Positions 54,148 to 63,130 of a stretch of 64,000 bases of DNA are shown here, piece by piece (position 1 is the stretch's first letter; each line of letters begins with the position of its first letter). The stretch lies in NCBI RefSeq assembly GCF_004209755.1, contig NZ_CP035913.1, positions 7,006,001 to 7,070,000 of the forward strand. The letters run 5' to 3'. The notes under the pieces are model-generated. The model did not search any database. It had not been told where the DNA came from and saw only the letters and a list, made by a program, of their open reading frames with translations. The stretch is from Pseudoduganella lutea. GTDB taxonomy: Bacteria; Pseudomonadota; Gammaproteobacteria; Burkholderiales; Burkholderiaceae_D. The position numbers were made by a program, and so were the translations under genes.

Positions 54148-55977
54148 TCAGCGCCGCTGGAAGGCGTCGTTCGGCGCGATCGCCCGCATGCGGCGTTCGA
54201 CACCCTGCAGGTCCTCGTTCCAGCCGCCGGCGGCGTCGACGATGGTCGGCCTGATCAGCACCACCAGTTCGCGCTTGTCGATCACATCGGCCGTGTTGCG
54301 GAACAGCGCGCCCAGCACGGGAAGGCTGCCGGCACCGGGTACCTGCGAGCGGTCCGACGACGTGGCTTGACGCATCAGGCCGCCGATCGCGACGACCTGG
54401 CCATCCTGCCCGCGCACGATACTGTCCATTTCGGACGTGACGGAGGCCGCCAGCGGCAGGTTCAGCGACCCGGCGCTGCCCAGGTTGATGCTCTTCGTCA
54501 CGGTCGAGACCTGGCTCACGGACGGATGCACGTGCAGCGTGATATTGCCCGCGTCGTCGATCTGCGGGGTCACGTCGAGCACGACGCCGCTGAAGAAAGG
54601 CTGCAGCGTGACGTTCGGCGTCACGGTGCCGCCACCGCCGGAGTTCGTCGTCGTGGTGGTGCTGACGCCGGTCACGAAGAATTCGTCGGTGCCAACCTTC
54701 AGCACGGCTTTCTGGTTGTTCATGGTGGCGATGCGCGGGCTGGACAGCACGTGCACGGTGCCCTGCTCCTCCAGGAAGGAAATCAGCGCGGCAAAATTAC
54801 TGGTCTGGAACGCCAGCCCGAACAGCGAGCCGGCCGCCTCGGCCGCGGCACCGAGCGCGTGGCCGCTCTGCGCCACGATCCCGGCGGGGCCCGTCGTGCT
54901 GATCTGTGGTGGCGCCACGCCGGGCGTGCTGCCGGCCGGCAATCGCCCCAGCGTCGTGCCCGGCTGCAGCATGCCGGCCGACAGCCTGCTGTTGGCGTTG
55001 CGGGCAAATGCGGCCCAGTTGATGCCGCTCTGGTAATTGCGGTTGAGCTGGACTTCGAGGATTTTCGCTTCCAGGATCACCTGCCGTTCCACCGCCAGCT
55101 GCGTGGCCTTCAGGTAGCGCTCCACGTTGCGCAATTCCTCGGGCATCGCGCGCACGAGAATGACGCCCGACTGCGGCGTGATGATCACGTTGCGCCCGCC
55201 CTCCTTGCTGCCGACGATCGCTTCCAGCGATTGCCGCAGGTCGGTCCAGAAGTCGTTATGCGATACCGTGGTCACGCTGGAGGAATCACGCAGGCGGCCG
55301 CCGCTGCCATCCTGCGAGTCGCTGCCCTGCCCGCCGTTGTTGCCGCTATTGCCGTTGCTGCCAGTCTGGTTGCCGCTGCCACTTCCGTTGCCGCTGCCGT
55401 TGCCGCCATTACTCTGGTTGTTGACCTGGTCGGCCACCGATGTCGACGATACGCGCAGATTCGACATGCCCATCCGCTGCGCGGTCAGGTAGTTCACCTG
55501 GAACATGCGGGTCTGGATCGTCAGCGGCCGGATCGAGATCCGCGTGCCCTCCACCCGGTAGTCATAGCCGTACAGCTCGCGCACGGCGTCGAGCGCCTCG
55601 AACAGCGTCACATCCTTCAGGTTGGCCGAGATCGTGCCGACCACTTCGGGCGACACCAGCATGTTGTAGCGGGTGCCCGTCACGAGGGCGGTGAAGAACT
55701 GCTGCGCCGGCACGTTGTTGAACGCCACGTTGAAGCGTTCCTCCAGCACCGTGCGCGCCTTCGGCATCTGGCCGGCAAGCTGGCTGGCAGGCGGCAGCAA
55801 GGCGTCGGCCACGGCCTGCGGTGCCGCCGGCGCCGCGGCCTGCGGCTTGCGCACCGCGGCAAGTTCGGCATTGATCGCGTCGTAGGTGTCGCGCCGCGGC
55901 ACGCTGCAGGCGGCCAGCGAGATCGACAAGCCGGCAACGATCGCGGCCTTCAGGGTGTTGTGCATGGTTGTTCTCAC
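54148..55977 (-). CDS. mshL: MSHA pilus secretin MshL
   Basis: About 609 residues from GTG 55977, which overlaps the mshK stop; ATG 55965 is an alternative. A lipoprotein signal with LAAC lies at the N-terminus. N-terminal secretin domains (MLVSPEVVGTISANLKDVTL) are followed by an Asn/Gly/Ser-rich linker at about residues 190-232, and then the secretin core (ILEAKILEVQLNRNYQSGIN, VLSSPRIATMNNQKAVLKVG, and GGLMRQATSSDRSQVP near the end). It forms the outer membrane pore for the pilus. Confidence 0.93.
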   Translation of the reverse strand: MRTTMHNTLKAAIVAGLSISLAACSVPRRDTYDAINAELAAVRKPQAAAPAAPQAVADALLPPASQLAGQMPKARTVLEERFNVAFNNVPAQQFFTALVTGTRYNMLVSPEVVGTISANLKDVTLFEALDAVRELYGYDYRVEGTRISIRPLTIQTRMFQVNYLTAQRMGMSNLRVSSTSVADQVNNQSNGGNGSGNGSGSGNQTGSNGNSGNNGGQGSDSQDGSGGRLRDSSSVTTVSHNDFWTDLRQSLEAIVGSKEGGRNVIITPQSGVILVRAMPEELRNVERYLKATQLAVERQVILEAKILEVQLNRNYQSGINWAAFARNANSRLSAGMLQPGTTLGRLPAGSTPGVAPPQISTTGPAGIVAQSGHALGAAAEAAGSLFGLAFQTSNFAALISFLEEQGTVHVLSSPRIATMNNQKAVLKVGTDEFFVTGVSTTTTTNSGGGGTVTPNVTLQPFFSGVVLDVTPQIDDAGNITLHVHPSVSQVSTVTKSINLGSAGSLNLPLAASVTSEMDSIVRGQDGQVVAIGGLMRQATSSDRSQVPGAGSLPVLGALFRNTADVIDKRELVVLIRPTIVDAAGGWNEDLQGVERRMRAIAPNDAFQRR

Positions 55978-56318
55978 GGATGCTTCGCCGGCGGCTTGCC
56001 GGCCTGCGGATACAGTTTCAATTCGGTCGTGCGGCGGCCTTCGCGCAGGATGACCCGGTCGCCCCGTATATCGGCCAGTATGGCACGGCCGACACGTTCG
56101 CCGCGTCGCACGATACGGCCGTCGATCACGGCCACTTCGCGGCCGCTGCCCGGGCCGACCAGGACGGACTGCAGCGTGGGCTGGCGCGGCGCAGCCGGGG
56201 CCTGCACCGCTTCAGCCGGCAGCAGCAGCGAAGCGGCCGGCGGCCGGGTCGGGTCCTGCAGCGCCTGCGCCCAGCTTGGCAGGGCCACGAACAGCATAGC
56301 GTAAGGCAACAGTCTCAT
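55974..56318 (-). CDS. mshK: MSHA biogenesis protein MshK
   Basis: The 114-residue protein has a signal peptide (MRLLPYAMLFVALPSWAQAL) followed by QDPTRPP, the usual MshK/PilP-like start of the mature part. It then has a small beta domain (LQSVLVGPGSGREVAVIDGR and RVGRAILADIRGDRVILREG). It would act in the periplasm with MshJ and MshL. It overlaps mshJ by four bases and mshL by four. Confidence 0.88.
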   Translation of the reverse strand: MRLLPYAMLFVALPSWAQALQDPTRPPAASLLLPAEAVQAPAAPRQPTLQSVLVGPGSGREVAVIDGRIVRRGERVGRAILADIRGDRVILREGRRTTELKLYPQAGKPPAKHP

Positions 56319-57034
56319 AGTGTCATCCACCGCTCGTCGAGGCTCAGCGTGTACAGCGTCAGCGTCAGTTGTGCCTGCGGATACGCCAGCGCGGCAAGTT
56401 CGACGCGGCCCCAGAGCAATTGCGTGGGCAGCGCATGCACGGCGTCCATGTAGTCGATCATGTGCAGGTAACTGCCCTGCAGGACGAGTTCGACGCCGTG
56501 GCGGTACAGCACTTCGCGCGGCGCACCGGCCGGGCGCGCTGGTGCTGGTGAAGGCGCGAGTGCCGTGCCTGGCGCGACGGGTTCGACGGCCGGCGTGGGC
56601 CGGACCGCTTCGCTGAGCCCGCTGACGGGCAGCGATCTCAACGAGACCAGCTTCAGGTTGCGGTTCGCCGCCACGAGGCGCTGCAACGTCGGCACCATCT
56701 CTTCCGAACTCACGAGGCCGGTACGCAAGGACTGCAGATCGCTGCGCAACCGGTCGCGATCCGTGCGCAGTGCGGCAAGCCGTGTCAGCGCAGCCGCGTT
56801 CGGGTCGGTCTGGTGGGCACGCAGCTTCGCCGCGAGCTCTGCTTCCATGGCCTGCATCTCGGCCTGCTGCGCCGCCAGTTCGGCACGCAAGCGTTCCTGC
56901 CGCGCCGCGATCGGCGCCAGCAACAACCACGAGGCATATGCCAGCAGTGCCACCGCCGCCAGGAACACCATCAGGCGCTCGCGCAGCGCCAGCGCATCCA
57001 TGCGTGCCGCCAGTTTCAGCCATTGCTGTTTCAT
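56315..57034 (-). CDS. mshJ: MSHA biogenesis protein MshJ (PilO-like)
   Basis: The 239-residue protein has one membrane span (LMVFLAAVALLAYASWLLLA, about residues 21-40), then a long coiled coil (ERLRAELAAQQAEMQAMEAE and RDRLRSDLQSLRTGL). A ferredoxin-like C-terminal domain follows (YRHGVELVLQGSYLHMIDYM). This is the PilO arrangement. It is part of the inner-membrane alignment complex with the PilN-like protein. Its start overlaps the upstream stop by four bases. Confidence 0.9.
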   Translation of the reverse strand: MKQQWLKLAARMDALALRERLMVFLAAVALLAYASWLLLAPIAARQERLRAELAAQQAEMQAMEAELAAKLRAHQTDPNAAALTRLAALRTDRDRLRSDLQSLRTGLVSSEEMVPTLQRLVAANRNLKLVSLRSLPVSGLSEAVRPTPAVEPVAPGTALAPSPAPARPAGAPREVLYRHGVELVLQGSYLHMIDYMDAVHALPTQLLWGRVELAALAYPQAQLTLTLYTLSLDERWMTL

Positions 57035-57690
57035 GGCGCTTGCTCCACACGGGACTGCAGGGTGAACTCGACGAAGCGCGGCGACGCGGGCGGCTCGCCG
57101 GGCGTGCCCACGGGCGTGCCGGCGGGCGGCACATCGGGCGCAGCGGGCGGCGCGATGGACAGTGCCGCGAAGGTCTTGCCCCGGAAGGCCGGCCTGTCCT
57201 GCAATTGCGCGATATAGCCGGGAATGGCTGCCGCCTGCAGCGCACGGCCGCGTACCTCGATGTCATGGCCGGCACCGGCAATACGCAGGCCCGTCAGCCA
57301 TACCCCTGGCACGGTCTGCTGGGCAAAGGCGCGGAAATAGCCGGCATAGCCCGCATGGTTGCCGATCTGGCCGGCACGCAGGATACTGTCCGCCTCGCGC
57401 AACGACGCAATCTCGGCCTGCATCTGGACAAGCTGGGCATCGAGCCCCGGGTCCTTCTGCCGCGGGGCGAGCCCTGCAATCGTCTCGGCCTGCGCGGCCT
57501 GCTGCTGGTCGAGCAGGGCCTTGCCGCTGGCGACGCTGCGCTCGAGTTTTGCCACGCCACGATGGCCGATGACCGCCGCAATGCAGATGGTCACCACAAT
57601 GGCGCCCAGCAGAGTGGCCAGCAGTTGCGCCGTAAACTGCTTTCTCGTTGTCCGGAAGGCCGGATTGAACAGGTTGATCTGCTGGCTCAA
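57031..57690 (-). CDS. PilN-like MSHA biogenesis protein
   Basis: The 219-residue protein begins at TTG 57690, which overlaps the mshI stop (TTGA). SQQINLFNPAFRTTRKQF is the PilN-type cytoplasmic start that binds the PilM-like protein. One membrane span (about residues 20-45, LLATLLGAIVVTICIAAVIG), a coiled coil and a small C-terminal domain (VWLTGLRIAGAGHDIEVRGR) follow. In Vibrio this is often counted as a second MshI-type gene. Confidence 0.85.
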   Translation of the reverse strand: MSQQINLFNPAFRTTRKQFTAQLLATLLGAIVVTICIAAVIGHRGVAKLERSVASGKALLDQQQAAQAETIAGLAPRQKDPGLDAQLVQMQAEIASLREADSILRAGQIGNHAGYAGYFRAFAQQTVPGVWLTGLRIAGAGHDIEVRGRALQAAAIPGYIAQLQDRPAFRGKTFAALSIAPPAAPDVPPAGTPVGTPGEPPASPRFVEFTLQSRVEQAP

Positions 57691-58661
57691 CGCTTCACCT
57701 CCTCCACCCGCAATGCCGCGCCCAGCGCCAGGAAGCACTGTTGCTGCTGCACGGGATCCTGCGCATCGGCCAGGCCGGTCAGGTCGAACAGTTCGGTCAG
57801 GTCGAGCTGGTCGACCGGGATATACAGGTTTTCGGCGAGGCATTCGAACAGCCCCGCGACGCCGGTCGGCGCGAGCGTCAGCCGTGCCGTCGTAATGAAA
57901 TGGAACTGCCGCTCGAAGTTATCGAGTGAACGCTGCAACTCGAGCGTGATGCGGTCATAGGTCGCCTGGCGCCGCTCTTCGGGCGCATCGCGCAACTGTT
58001 CCAGCGTGATGTCGATGCGGCGCGCCAGGTAGAGTTCGCCCTGGTAACTGATCGTCAGCAGGCCGCCCTGGCTGTCGAACGACAGCATGGCCTGCCCCCG
58101 CCCCTCGCGCTCCAGCAACGCCGACACGTTACGCTGTGCCAGCTCGGGAATGTCGATGACCGCCAGCCGGAAGCCGGCACGGTGAAAGAGCCGTTGCCGT
58201 TCACTGACCAGGCTGTTGCGCGCCGCGACCGCGAACAGGGAAAGCGTCTGCGCGGTCGCCGCACGGTCCACCGGGATATCCAGGAAATCGACCGTCGCTT
58301 CGTCGATGGGAAAGTCGATCATGTCTTTCAGGCGCCAGCGCACTGCCGTCCTGACTTCCTCCTGCGGCACGTTGGGCGCCTCCACCGACAGCAGCTGGTA
58401 TTCACCCGGCAAGAGCAGCGTCGTGCCGCGGTAGCGCGAAGCCCCGAGCTCCTTGCCGAGTTTTTCCAGCGCCGCCGGCCGTTCCGCCGGCTCGGCGGCG
58501 GCGAACTTCACCATTGCGGCCGGCTTGTCCAGCACGGGCGTGCGGACAACGACGGCCTGGATGCCGTCGCTCGACAACGTGACGACCAGAACGCCTTCTT
58601 GTTTTCGTGCCCTGGAGAATAATCCCATTCCTGCGAGCTTCAACTGCATCAGTTGAGCCAT
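57687..58661 (-). CDS. mshI: MSHA biogenesis protein MshI (PilM-like)
   Basis: The 324-residue protein has an actin-like PilM fold: an N-terminal GVLVVTLSSDGIQAVVVR, LPGEYQLLSVEAPNVPQEEV, WRLKDMIDFPIDEATVDFLD, and FRLAVIDIPELAQRNVSALL. It sits on the cytoplasmic side and binds the N-terminus of the PilN-like protein. It is the first gene of the leftward pilus operon and diverges from the MshQ-like gene. Confidence 0.88.
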   Translation of the reverse strand: MAQLMQLKLAGMGLFSRARKQEGVLVVTLSSDGIQAVVVRTPVLDKPAAMVKFAAAEPAERPAALEKLGKELGASRYRGTTLLLPGEYQLLSVEAPNVPQEEVRTAVRWRLKDMIDFPIDEATVDFLDIPVDRAATAQTLSLFAVAARNSLVSERQRLFHRAGFRLAVIDIPELAQRNVSALLEREGRGQAMLSFDSQGGLLTISYQGELYLARRIDITLEQLRDAPEERRQATYDRITLELQRSLDNFERQFHFITTARLTLAPTGVAGLFECLAENLYIPVDQLDLTELFDLTGLADAQDPVQQQQCFLALGAALRVEEVKR

Positions 58662-58789
58662 TGGTTGTGAAGACGGGCCATCTTAGCCGCTATAGGGGAA
58701 ATTCGCCATTCCGCAGGCGGAAATCCCCTGATGTGTGCAGGCATGTGTCGCATACTGGATGCGCACCAATATTTCCTTACGGCATTGTC

Positions 58790-58819
58790 TTGACAATTTC
58801 AGAGCGCGCATGCTTTGAT
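58790..58819 (+). promoter_or_regulatory. candidate promoter of the mshQ operon
   Basis: TTGACA at 58790-58795 and TTTGAT at 58814-58819 are spaced by 18 bases. The predicted transcript start falls at about 58825, the ATG of the MshQ-like gene, so the message may be leaderless. No ribosome binding site precedes that ATG. Confidence 0.45.
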
Positions 58820-58824
58820 TTGGC

Positions 58825-61350
58825 ATGTATCTACTGCACCGTTACCGTTCCTGGCTGCTTCTGCTTTGCATGACCGGCTGGGCCCTCGCTGTCCAAGGCG
58901 TGACGCCCACTCCCACCGCACAGGCGAAGATATTCAACCTGCCTGCGGATATCAATAAAGTCTTCAGCAACCTGCAATATCCGTGCACTGCCTCGGGCTC
59001 CACCTACACGTGCCAGGGCAACCCCGCGATCCACAACGAAAGCATCCTGAACATCACTGCGCCGATCACCTTGCGCATCGCCGGCACGCTCAGTGTCAAC
59101 GCCGCCCTGTTCATCAGGGTGCCGTCCCAGGCGAAACCCTTTTATTTCCAGGTCGACGGCAACGTCAACACGAACGCGCCGATGGACATCAGCGCCGAGT
59201 ACTTCGACGTGGGCGGCACGTTCTCGACGGACCGGGATGTGACCATCACGGCCAATATTCGGGTCGGCGCCCAGATGGCGATCCGGTCCGGAACGATCGT
59301 CTACGGCAACGTCACAGCCGGCAGCGAGATCAACATCGAAGGGGACTCGATCGTCTACGGCACTTGTACCGCGCCGTACGGCAATTACCGGCCACGATGC
59401 ACGGGTGGCCCCGCGCCACCGGCAAGCGGGCTGCACCACGTGCGCCTGGTGCACACCGGCAGCGCGGCCACCTGCGCCCCCGCGGTCATCACCGTGCGGG
59501 CCTGCTCCGGCGCCGACACGAGTGGCAGTTGCACGGCCTTTACCGGCGGCGTCAGCGGCACGGTCACCGGCGGCGGCGTATCGGCGCCCTTCACCATTGC
59601 CTCGGGCTCGTCATCCGCCACGGCATCGCTTGCCATCACCTCGCCGACCACCGTCACACTGGCCGCCACCGGCTTCACGGCATCGTCGTCGCCTGTGTAT
59701 ACGTGCTGGAACGGCAGTGCGGCCAGTTGTTCGATGGCATTCGCGGACAGCGCACTGCTGGTGACGATCCCCGACCACAAGGCTGGCACGACCGTCGAAT
59801 TCACCATCAAGGCGGTCAGGAAAAGCGACAAGGCCGGCGTGTGTGCGCCGGCCTTCAAGGGCGAGCGCCAGATCACCTTCAGCTGTGCCTACAGCAATCC
59901 CAGGACCGGCACGAAACCGCTGACGGGGGGGCCGAGGGGCGGCCCCACGGGGCCCCTCGCATGCGGTACCGGCACATCGCCGGCGGTCGACGTGGACTTC
60001 GACGACACGGGCAGTGCGCCGGTAACGCTGAGCTACGCCGACGTCGGGGCCCTCACGGTCACCGTCACGGATGCCAAGCTGGGCATTTCGGGCACCGATA
60101 CCTTCGTTGTGGCGCCCTACAAGTTCGCCTTCACGAAGACACCCGCGACCACCGTCCCGGTCCTGGCGGGTACGCCGTTCGCGGTGAACGTGGCGGCGCA
60201 GACCAGCGGCGGTGTCGCCACGCCGAACTTCGGCAAGGAGACCCCGGCCGAAACCGTGACCATCCGGACCGTCGTGGCCAAGCCCACCGGCGGCGCTGCG
60301 GGCGAGACGCTCAATGCCGTCAGCACCAGCGTGGCCACGGGAGTCGCCACGGCAGCCCCCTCGTGGACCGAGACCGGTATCGCCACACTGACGGCGGCGC
60401 TGACATCGGCCAACTACCTGCAGTCGGCCCAGGTTCCCGCCGGCGCCACCACCGGCGAAGTGCTGTATTCGATTCCCGACCACTATGACGTGGCGGTCGC
60501 GCCAACCGAGGACCGCAACGCCGCCGTGCCGAAGGATGCGGCGACCACGCTGCCCTGGTGGTACGCGCGACAGCCGATCGCGAACGTGACGATCACGGCA
60601 CTGGAACGCGGTGGCCGGATCACGACCAACTTCGGCAAAACGGTCAAGACGGGCTCGGAGGGCGTGGTCACGCTGACCGCCGCGCCCGCCGCCACGCTGG
60701 CGGGCCACACCGTGGACGCCAGCCGGTTCGCCGCCGGCACCGTCCCCGGCGTCGCCACGCTGACGCCCACGTACACGTTTGCCGCGGCGCAGACCGCACC
60801 CGCCATTGTCGTGTTCGGTGCCGAGGGCACCGGGGCACTCGACACGAATATCGCGGGGGCCACCGGCCGCGTCAACATCCGCAGCGGACGCCTGCTGTTC
60901 TCGCGCGCCACCGCCGGTTCCCTGGCGACCAGCGCGAGCATGCCCGTCACGGCGCAGTACTGGAGCGGCACGTCCTGGGTGAAGAACGACGACGACAGCT
61001 TTACCCGCCTACCGGCCGGATCCGCCGCCGTGTCGCAGAACGGCGCCGCGCTGGCCGGCGCGGGCAACAGCAACCTGCTGCTGGCCGACGGCAGCGGCTA
61101 TCTCACGGTCACCAGGCAGGCCACCGGCAAGGCCGTGCTGAACGTCGCGCTGAACCTGGGCACGGGGGCGGGAACGGCCGACGTGTCCTGCCTCGCCATC
61201 CACCCCGGCAGCAACGGCGCCGGCCTGCCGTGGCTGCGCAGCGTGTATGGCGACTGCGGGGCGCAGGCGGACCCGTGGGCGGCCGTGGTCTTCGGTACCG
61301 CCAGGCCGGAAAGCCAGGCCGTGGTGCACGTGCGGGAGGTCTACAATTGA
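58825..61350 (+). CDS. mshQ: MshQ-like DUF6701 surface protein
   Basis: The 841-residue protein has a signal peptide (YRSWLLLLCMTGWALAVQG). A polymer-forming, bactofilin-like N-terminal part (about residues 70-190: ITAPITLRIAGTLSVNAALF and the NVNTNAPMDISAEYFDVGG region) follows, then Ig-like repeats and a long DUF6701-type region to the end (about residues 380-841). Such proteins accompany MSHA loci and may be a pilus-associated adhesin. The stop overlaps the TTG of the next pilin gene. Confidence 0.8.
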   Translation: MYLLHRYRSWLLLLCMTGWALAVQGVTPTPTAQAKIFNLPADINKVFSNLQYPCTASGSTYTCQGNPAIHNESILNITAPITLRIAGTLSVNAALFIRVPSQAKPFYFQVDGNVNTNAPMDISAEYFDVGGTFSTDRDVTITANIRVGAQMAIRSGTIVYGNVTAGSEINIEGDSIVYGTCTAPYGNYRPRCTGGPAPPASGLHHVRLVHTGSAATCAPAVITVRACSGADTSGSCTAFTGGVSGTVTGGGVSAPFTIASGSSSATASLAITSPTTVTLAATGFTASSSPVYTCWNGSAASCSMAFADSALLVTIPDHKAGTTVEFTIKAVRKSDKAGVCAPAFKGERQITFSCAYSNPRTGTKPLTGGPRGGPTGPLACGTGTSPAVDVDFDDTGSAPVTLSYADVGALTVTVTDAKLGISGTDTFVVAPYKFAFTKTPATTVPVLAGTPFAVNVAAQTSGGVATPNFGKETPAETVTIRTVVAKPTGGAAGETLNAVSTSVATGVATAAPSWTETGIATLTAALTSANYLQSAQVPAGATTGEVLYSIPDHYDVAVAPTEDRNAAVPKDAATTLPWWYARQPIANVTITALERGGRITTNFGKTVKTGSEGVVTLTAAPAATLAGHTVDASRFAAGTVPGVATLTPTYTFAAAQTAPAIVVFGAEGTGALDTNIAGATGRVNIRSGRLLFSRATAGSLATSASMPVTAQYWSGTSWVKNDDDSFTRLPAGSAAVSQNGAALAGAGNSNLLLADGSGYLTVTRQATGKAVLNVALNLGTGAGTADVSCLAIHPGSNGAGLPWLRSVYGDCGAQADPWAAVVFGTARPESQAVVHVREVYN

Positions 61351-61819
61351 ACGCCCGCGCCCAGGGCTTCACACTGGTCGAACTCGTCACCGTGATGATA
61401 CTGATCGGCGTGCTTGCGGCCGTGGCCGTACCGCGGCTCATCGGAAGCGGCGGCGTTGCCAGCACGGGATTTCGCGCCGACGTCGTCAGCGCGCTGCGCT
61501 ATGCGCAAAAAACCGCGGTCAGCCACCGCCGCACGGTGTGCGCGACGGTCTCCGCCAGTGCCGTGACGCTGCGGATCGCCAGCACCAACCCGCCCGCCGC
61601 CGGCAACCCAACCCTGACGTGCGATACCGACCTGCCCAGCCCGGACGGCACGCCATACGCGAGCCGTAATGCCAACGTGACCGCGGGGGACTGCTGGGCA
61701 CGCTGTATTTCCAGCCGAACGGCACCGTCATCAACGCCGGCGGCACCATTGCCGGCACCATCACCATCACCAGCGAGGCGGCAGTGCGGATCGACGGCCT
61801 GACCGGACATGTGGAATAG
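61347..61819 (+). CDS. mshC: type IV prepilin, MshC-like/GspH, broken by one missing base at 61685-61689
   Basis: From TTG 61347 (TTGA overlap with the previous stop) the protein begins with the prepilin site QGFTLVELVTVMILIGVLA, giving a minor pilin. The frame is lost after RNANVTAG. Adding one G to the GGGGG run gives GGLLGTLYFQPNGTVI and continues to TAG 61817-61819, for 157 residues. The restored C-terminus is a plausible GspH-type beta region. It is followed by the next pilin with an 11-base overlap. Confidence 0.85.
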
Positions 61820-62273
61820 GCAGGCACAGGGCATGACCCTGGTCGAACTGATCGTCGCGATCGTCATCATCGGCATCGGCGTGGGTGGCGTGATGATCGC
61901 GTTCACGTCGGCCGTGCGCAGCAGCAGCGACCCCGTGGTGCGCAAGCAGATGATGGCGGTCGCCGAAGGCCTGTCGGAAGAAATCCGCCGCATGCCCTTT
62001 GCCATCGAGGCACCGGCACCGGCCGCCGGCTGCGCGCGCAAGGCGTTTAACGACATCCGCGACTACAACGGCTATGCCTCGACCGGCATCTGCGATATCA
62101 ACGGCACGGTGGTCCTGACGGGCATGAACGTGCGTGTCACCGTGGCCGATGCCGCGGAATTGACCGGGATCGGCACGACCGACAGGCTGAAGTTCACGGT
62201 GACCGTGACACGCGGCCAGGACACGGTCAGCCTGGTTGGCTGGCGCACCAACTTCGGGAAGCTCCAGCAATGA
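61809..62273 (+). CDS. mshD: type IV prepilin, MshD-like
   Basis: The 154-residue protein has a short leader and the processing site GMTLVELIVAIVIIGIGVGG, then a globular domain with two Cys (AAGCARKAFNDIR and GICDINGTVVL). It is a minor pilin of the MSHA operon. It overlaps the previous pilin by 11 bases, and its last bases overlap the next ATG. Confidence 0.9.
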   Translation: MWNRQAQGMTLVELIVAIVIIGIGVGGVMIAFTSAVRSSSDPVVRKQMMAVAEGLSEEIRRMPFAIEAPAPAAGCARKAFNDIRDYNGYASTGICDINGTVVLTGMNVRVTVADAAELTGIGTTDRLKFTVTVTRGQDTVSLVGWRTNFGKLQQ

Positions 62274-63130
62274 GACAGCGCGGATTCACCCTTGTCGAGC
62301 TGGTCGTGGTCATGGTGGTCACCGGTGTGCTGGCCGCCGGCCTCGTGGTTTTTTTCCGGCCGGCGCTCGAGAATTACGCCATGGCGACGCGCCGCGGCAC
62401 GCTGACCGACCTGGCCGACGGCGCGATGCGCACCATGATGCGGGACGTGCGTTCCGCCGTGCCCAATTCCATCCGCCAGCCCAATGCCCAGTGCTTCGAG
62501 GTGGTGCCCACGTCGGACGGTGGCCGCCTGCGCATCGCCCCCGACATCCAGTCCGGCGGCGCCAGCAAGCCGCTCGACACCTACCAGCCGACCACGCAGT
62601 TCGACGTCATCTCGCCGCTGCTGGCTGCCCCGGTGATCGGCGACTGGATCGTGATCGGCAACCAGGTACCGGAAAACATGTACAGCCTGGCCAGCGCCAG
62701 CCGCATCTCATCGGTCGCAGCGCCGCCGGCATCGACCTCGCCCTACGCGCTCGGCACCTGGCGCATTGGCATCCAGACCAAGCAGTTCCCGCCAGGCTAC
62801 GAAGGCGGCCGGTTCGTGGTGGTGCCCGATGCGCAGAAGGCCGTGTTCTATACCTGCCAGAATGCCGGGGTCGATGCGAACGGCACCGGCACGGGCACCT
62901 TGTACCGTTTTTCCGGCTACGGCTTCGACGCCGCCGCGCCAACGGCGTGCAAGGTGCCGCAGGCCGATACCGCCGTGCTCGCCAGCCGGATCGCCCGCTG
63001 CGAATTCACGTACGACCCGAACCCGGGCTCGGAGCAGGCAGCCGGCTACCTGCAGATGCGCCTGCGCCTGTCCGAGGGCGGCGACGACGTCGACCTGCTC
63101 TACGGCGCCTATGCCGACAACCTGCCATGA
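62270..63130 (+). CDS. mshO: MSHA biogenesis minor pilin MshO
   Basis: The 286-residue protein has the prepilin site RGFTLVELVVVMVVTGVLAA. The long globular domain is typical of MshO (MMRDVRSAVPNSIRQPNAQC, then IVIGNQVPENMYSLASASRI and CEFTYDPNPGSEQAAGYLQM). It probably joins the minor-pilin complex that starts pilus assembly. It has ATGA overlaps at both ends. Confidence 0.92.
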   Translation: MRQRGFTLVELVVVMVVTGVLAAGLVVFFRPALENYAMATRRGTLTDLADGAMRTMMRDVRSAVPNSIRQPNAQCFEVVPTSDGGRLRIAPDIQSGGASKPLDTYQPTTQFDVISPLLAAPVIGDWIVIGNQVPENMYSLASASRISSVAAPPASTSPYALGTWRIGIQTKQFPPGYEGGRFVVVPDAQKAVFYTCQNAGVDANGTGTGTLYRFSGYGFDAAAPTACKVPQADTAVLASRIARCEFTYDPNPGSEQAAGYLQMRLRLSEGGDDVDLLYGAYADNLP

